From contig DAOVGH010000038.1 of NCBI GenBank assembly GCA_030672485.1, positions 1-8,509 of the forward strand: a stretch of DNA of 8,509 nucleotides, in the 5' to 3' direction. The notes under the pieces are model-generated. The model was not told the origin of the DNA. It searched no databases and worked only from the letters and a program-made list of their open reading frames with translations. The stretch is from Desulfobacterales bacterium (GTDB lineage: Bacteria; Desulfobacterota; DSM-4660; Desulfatiglandales; B25-G16). Positions 5,732 to 8,509 of the stretch are shown here, piece by piece. The stretch's first letter is position 1, and the number at the start of each line of letters is the position of its first letter. Position numbers and translations under genes: made by a program.

Positions 5732-7024
5732 ATGACTGACAGATCGAGAGAGCTTTTTCTGAAGGCCCAAGAGGTTATCCCTGGTGGTGTGAATAGCCCG
5801 GTGAGGGCTGGCCGGGCTGTGGGTGTCGATCCCATTTTCATCCAGAGGGCAGATGGCTGTTATTTGTGGGGTGCTGACGGAAAAAGATATATTGATTATG
5901 TCTGTTCCTGGGGACCAATGATACTGGGACATAGGCCTCCAGAGGTAATTCAGGCAATCAATGATGCATTAGAGAATGGAACCAGCTATGGCGCTCCGAC
6001 CGAGATGGAACTCAATCTGGCTAGGATGATTGTCGAAACTGTACCTTCAATTGAGATGGTCAGGATGGTCAACTCCGGTACAGAGGCTACCATGAGTGCT
6101 ATTCGTTTGGCCCGGGGATTTACCGGTAGGGATATGATTATCAAGTTCGATGGTTGCTATCACGGTCATGCTGATAGTTGCCTGGTGAATGCCGGCTCGG
6201 GACTGGCAACTTTTGGCATTCCTGGCAGCCCCGGAGTACCAGTTGACCTGGCAAGGCTTACTATTTCGCTCCCATTTAATAATCTGGAGGCCGTAGAGGC
6301 AACGATTAAGAAATTTCCCGACGAGGTAGCTGCTATCATTATAGAGCCTATTGCCGGGAACATGGGGGTTGTTTTGCCAGATAAAGGATTTTTGGAGGGC
6401 TTAAGAAAGATCACGAGAGAAAATGGTATCCTTCTCATATTTGACGAAGTTATAACGGGATTTAGGGTAAGCCCTGGGGGGGCACAGGAACTCTATAGTA
6501 TTATGCCTGACCTTACTTGTTTAGGCAAGATAATCGGTGGTGGCCTTCCAGTAGGGGCCTATGGAGGGAGAAGGGATGTTATGTCTCGGGTCGCTCCTGA
6601 TGGTAATATCTATCAGGCAGGCACCCTCTCAGGTAATCCATTGGCCGTGGCTGCAGGGTTGGCAACACTCATGATCTTGAAGAACAAGGAGATTTATGTA
6701 AGGTTAGAGGAAAAATCGAGATTCCTTTTCTCTGGTTTAACGGATGCTGCAAAAAGGGCAGGAGTGGATATAGTCATCAATAGGGTAGGATCTATGGGTT
6801 CTGTGTTTTTTGGCAAAAACCCGGTCGTTGACTTTGGCTCAGTTAAGCACACAGACACCTCAAAATACAGATCCTTTTACAGAGAGATGTTAGCCCAGAG
6901 AATCTATCTCGCCCCATCCCCTTTCGAGGCCCTGTTTGTTTCCTTGGCCCATAATGAGAAAATAATGAAAAAAACGATTGACTCTGCCTTTAATAGCTTT
7001 AAAAAACTAGGCAATATGCAGTAA
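5732..7024 (+). CDS. hemL: Glutamate-1-semialdehyde 2,1-aminomutase
   Basis: PLP enzyme that converts glutamate-1-semialdehyde to 5-aminolevulinate, the last step of the C5 route into all tetrapyrroles (siroheme, heme, corrinoids); cytoplasmic. It has 430 residues, the family's normal length (about 425-430). Diagnostic features: PGGVNSPVRA (17-26) near the N-terminus, SWGPMILGH (59-67), NSGTEATMSAIRLARG (114-129), the substrate/PLP region YHGH (143-146), IIEPIAGNMG (203-212), DEVITGFR (238-245), the Schiff-base lysine Lys266 in CLGKIIGGGLPVGAYGG and AGTLSGNP (296-303). An AGGAT ribosome binding site 7 nt upstream supports the ATG at 5732. All expected catalytic residues are present, so the enzyme should be active. 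It follows ahbB by 70 bp and is likely co-transcribed with it. The last two codons and stop (ATG CAG TAA) fall within the first unit of a downstream repeat array. Confidence 0.97.
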   Translation: MTDRSRELFLKAQEVIPGGVNSPVRAGRAVGVDPIFIQRADGCYLWGADGKRYIDYVCSWGPMILGHRPPEVIQAINDALENGTSYGAPTEMELNLARMIVETVPSIEMVRMVNSGTEATMSAIRLARGFTGRDMIIKFDGCYHGHADSCLVNAGSGLATFGIPGSPGVPVDLARLTISLPFNNLEAVEATIKKFPDEVAAIIIEPIAGNMGVVLPDKGFLEGLRKITRENGILLIFDEVITGFRVSPGGAQELYSIMPDLTCLGKIIGGGLPVGAYGGRRDVMSRVAPDGNIYQAGTLSGNPLAVAAGLATLMILKNKEIYVRLEEKSRFLFSGLTDAAKRAGVDIVINRVGSMGSVFFGKNPVVDFGSVKHTDTSKYRSFYREMLAQRIYLAPSPFEALFVSLAHNEKIMKKTIDSAFNSFKKLGNMQ

Positions 7025-7170
7025 GCAGTAGACAGTAACGAATCCGAGATTTACGCTGTTAGTGTTAAAATTCATGTTTTTTCTGGAAGAAAATTTGTTA
7101 CAAATTGTTCTGCTCAGATTGCGATTTACTCCTTACTTATTGCTTATTTCTGCTTACTGCCTACTGTTTA
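7017..7170. repeat. Inward-facing degenerate 7-bp tandem arrays overlapping the hemL stop
   Basis: Plus strand: units TGCAGTA, AGCAGTA and GACAGTA run from 7017 to 7037. Minus strand, read from 7168 downward: AACAGTA, GGCAGTA, AGCAGAA, ATAAGCA, ATAAGTA and AGGAGTA end at 7127. The unit is close to NNCAGTA and decays inward. An 11-bp stretch is a perfect inverted repeat (7018-7028 with 7150-7160), and the symmetry resumes at AATCCGAG (7041-7048) against CTCAGATT (7113-7120), 7 of 8 matching. The core holds a small palindrome at 7092-7106. The architecture parallels the 8-bp element in the livM-livH gap. No transposase or target duplication was seen. It could also act as a structured 3' untranslated region for ahbB-hemL. 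Confidence 0.7.
7092..7106. repeat. Short A/T-rich palindrome in the hemL-kinase gap
   Basis: AATTTGT (7092-7098) and ACAAATT (7100-7106) are exact reverse complements around a single T. It lies at the core of the 7-bp-array element. It could be an operator or simply part of that element; the one-base centre makes an RNA hairpin of this full length unlikely. Confidence 0.45.
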
Positions 7171-7193
7171 GTTCCGGCTTGTCCAGGTCAGGC

Positions 7194-7211
7194 ACTTATA
7201 ACTTATAACTT
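7194..7211 (+). repeat. Direct repeat of ACTTATA
   Basis: Two exact copies of ACTTATA (7194-7200, 7201-7207) are followed by a partial ACTT, ending 18 bp before the kinase start. It is another 7-bp-period tract in the same gap, with no homology to the NNCAGTA unit. It occupies the upstream region where a ribosome binding site or promoter for the kinase would be expected. Confidence 0.5.
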
Positions 7212-7228
7212 CCTAATCTAATCCCCTC

Positions 7229-8401
7229 ATGGTCCAACCAAGTAGGTGCATAAGAGAACTGCTTGAAGAAAATCCGATAAAGACTTCGTCCCCATGCAGG
7301 ATTGACTCTGGCGGCACATGGGATATCAAGGCCCTCGCCCTTCCTTTGGAGGGGGTGGTGCCTATAACGGTAAATCTGGCTATTAACTTACGAACCTATA
7401 TTACACTTTTGCCTTATGAATCAGGGTGGGTCAAGATATCTTCTGATAATTTTGATACCCAGGAGACATATCCATTTGCAAATATCCCGTTTAATTCCCG
7501 ATTCGGCCTCTTTTTTGCCATTGTATCTTTCTTTAAGTTTCATGGAGTGGAGATAGTGATAAGGTCAACTTCCCCTGTTAATGCAGGTCTTGGAGGATCA
7601 AGCACTGCTGCTGTAGCAGCTATTAAGGCATTCTCCACGGTTAAAACCATGGTAGATGAAACAATCATGTTTCCCAGCAATACAAAGGACAATAAGGAAA
7701 ATCCCCCCTCACCCCCCTTTAGTAAAGGGGGGCAGGGGGGATTTTCACATGAAAAGGAGATTGAAAAGGGGGAGATTCTCCATCTTGCATATCATTTAGA
7801 GGATGCAGTGAGTGGCGGGATGTGTGGATTGCAGGATCAGGGGGCGGCTGTTTTTGGTGGTGTGAATAAATGGGTTTGGAATTACTCACGGGAGGGAAGA
7901 CCATTTGAGAGAAAATCCATTCTTGATGAAAAAGGACAAAAGGAAATATCAAAAAGGATCCTTGTTGCCTATAGTGGTAAGAGACATCTATCAGCTAAGA
8001 TAAATAGATTATGGATAGAAAAATTTTTAAGAGGAGACACAAGGTCAGGTTGGATTGAAGTTAATAGGATTGTAAATCGCTTTGCCTTGAATATAGGAAA
8101 GGGAAAATGGAAAGAGGGGGCAAAAGAGCTAAGAAATGAGGTAGCTATAAGGAAAGAAATAACCCATGAGGCCTTTACGCCAATAATCAGCAGACTTATC
8201 CAGGAATCTGAAGGAGCTGGGTGTGGTGCCAGGTTTGCAGGTGCAGGAGGGGGTGGTACTGTTTGGGCCCTTGGCGAGATTGATGATATACAGAGATTAA
8301 GAGAGATATGGGCTAATATATTGAAAGGAACTAAAAAAGGCAGGATCCTTGAATGTGCTATTGACCCCATTGGGGTGAGAGAAGAGGCAAGAGATGCTTA
8401 A
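7229..8401 (+). CDS. GHMP-family small-molecule kinase (galactokinase/mevalonate kinase-like), with an in-frame repeat insertion
   Basis: Predicted cytoplasmic ATP-dependent kinase of 390 residues; substrate unknown. It shows the three GHMP motifs: an N-terminal SPCRIDSGGTWDI (21-33), the phosphate-binding loop PVNAGLGGSSTAA (116-128) and the C-terminal glycine-rich GARFAGAGGGGTVWAL (333-348). HLEDAVSGG (189-197) and LQDQGAAVFGG (201-211) match the family helix and the likely catalytic aspartate (Asp203). It resembles the predicted-kinase group that includes heptose-7-phosphate kinase HddA, but the N-terminal motif differs and no heptose genes are nearby, so I give no symbol. Residues about 157-172 are encoded by a palindromic DNA repeat, and the surrounding stretch (about 137-180) looks like extra sequence between the P-loop helix and the HLED helix. 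The ATG at 7229 is the only ATG start after the in-frame stop at 7214, yet no Shine-Dalgarno sequence precedes it. Its last 8 nt overlap a TldD-type gene. Confidence 0.8.
   Translation: MVQPSRCIRELLEENPIKTSSPCRIDSGGTWDIKALALPLEGVVPITVNLAINLRTYITLLPYESGWVKISSDNFDTQETYPFANIPFNSRFGLFFAIVSFFKFHGVEIVIRSTSPVNAGLGGSSTAAVAAIKAFSTVKTMVDETIMFPSNTKDNKENPPSPPFSKGGQGGFSHEKEIEKGEILHLAYHLEDAVSGGMCGLQDQGAAVFGGVNKWVWNYSREGRPFERKSILDEKGQKEISKRILVAYSGKRHLSAKINRLWIEKFLRGDTRSGWIEVNRIVNRFALNIGKGKWKEGAKELRNEVAIRKEITHEAFTPIISRLIQESEGAGCGARFAGAGGGGTVWALGEIDDIQRLREIWANILKGTKKGRILECAIDPIGVREEARDA
7698..7745. repeat. Palindromic G/C-run repeat inserted in frame in the kinase gene
   Basis: A near-perfect 48-bp palindrome. 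AAAATCCCCCC (7698-7708) pairs with GGGGGGATTTT (7735-7745), and CCCCCCTTTA (7712-7721) pairs with TAAAGGGGGG (7723-7732), around a central G at 7722. The only asymmetry is TCA against CA between the two runs. In the kinase frame it reads ENPPSPPFSKGGQGGF. As general knowledge, palindromes of this C-run/G-run type with the same peptide reading recur in many bacterial genomes as dispersed repeats. It would form a strong hairpin in DNA or mRNA. Whether other copies exist in this genome cannot be seen here. Confidence 0.85.
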
Positions 8402-8509
8402 GGATTGGAATCTAAATAAAATATTTAGACAGCTTATTAAAAAAGGAGCTTCTTTTGCAGATATTTTTGCAGAGGATGTAGAGATTAAAAGTATAATTTT
8501 AGAAGACAA
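8394..8509 (+). CDS. TldD/PmbA-family metalloprotease, N-terminal fragment (cut by window end)
   Basis: Open reading frame from the ATG at 8394 to the window end, 38 complete codons without a stop. The fragment contains the segment KKGASFADIFAEDVEIKSII (16-35), which matches the TldD/PmbA N-terminal pattern of a helix, then GA-(D/S)-(F/Y)-A-(D/E) and a strand ending in LED. Members are zinc metalloproteases that act as TldD-TldE heterodimers on peptides such as microcin B17 precursor and CcdA. The HExxxH zinc site lies beyond the window, so TldD (catalytic) cannot be strictly separated from TldE/PmbA; the FAD-F-E-LED wording favours TldD. The gene overlaps the kinase stop by 8 nt, with AGAGG upstream inside the kinase 3' end, so translation is likely coupled. 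Confidence 0.72.
   Translation, partial: MLKDWNLNKIFRQLIKKGASFADIFAEDVEIKSIILED

Noticed and set aside
7017..7170. CRISPR array
   Set aside because: Units are 7 bp, degenerate, without spacers, and lie on opposite strands.
7150..7170. Rho-independent terminator for hemL
   Set aside because: The inverted arms are more than 120 bp apart and no T-run follows the right arm.

Overview
The window looks like part of an anaerobic bacterial chromosome, most likely a Desulfobacterota/deltaproteobacterial lineage. The main clues are a siroheme-decarboxylase (AhbB-type) protein beside hemL, which points to the siroheme-dependent heme route of sulfate reducers and relatives, a GAF/HD-GYP protein of a kind common in that group, and several dispersed-repeat-like palindromes. 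The taxonomic assignment is inference; no rRNA or other marker gene is present.

Left half, minus strand (about 5102 down to 1): a GAF/HD-GYP cyclic-di-GMP phosphodiesterase gene is followed after 12 nt by livM, then a 356-bp non-coding gap, then livH, livG and a truncated livF. The last three are tightly packed (5-nt gap, 14-nt overlap). Together livMHGF encode both permeases and both ATPases of an amino-acid-type (HAAT family) ABC importer; no periplasmic binding protein gene is in the window. The livM-livH gap is filled with inverted repeats and GC-rich dyads.

Centre: a short divergent intergenic region (5103-5196) holds a perfect 7-bp inverted repeat with a 4-bp centre, a good operator candidate. 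Rightward from it run ahbB (siroheme decarboxylase subunit) and hemL (glutamate-1-semialdehyde aminomutase), two steps of tetrapyrrole/heme synthesis.

Right part, plus strand: a 204-bp gap with an inward-facing array of degenerate 7-bp units (the first unit supplies the hemL stop codon), then a GHMP-family small-molecule kinase that carries an in-frame copy of a G/C-run palindrome as an extra protein loop, and then, overlapping it by 8 nt, the start of a TldD-type metalloprotease gene cut by the window end.

The most unusual signals are non-genic. Two intergenic elements (about 2139-2278 and 7017-7170) share one architecture: short-period degenerate tandem units facing inward on opposite strands around an 85-90 bp core. 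A third palindromic repeat has been absorbed into a kinase reading frame. No complete new defence or mobile system is visible.
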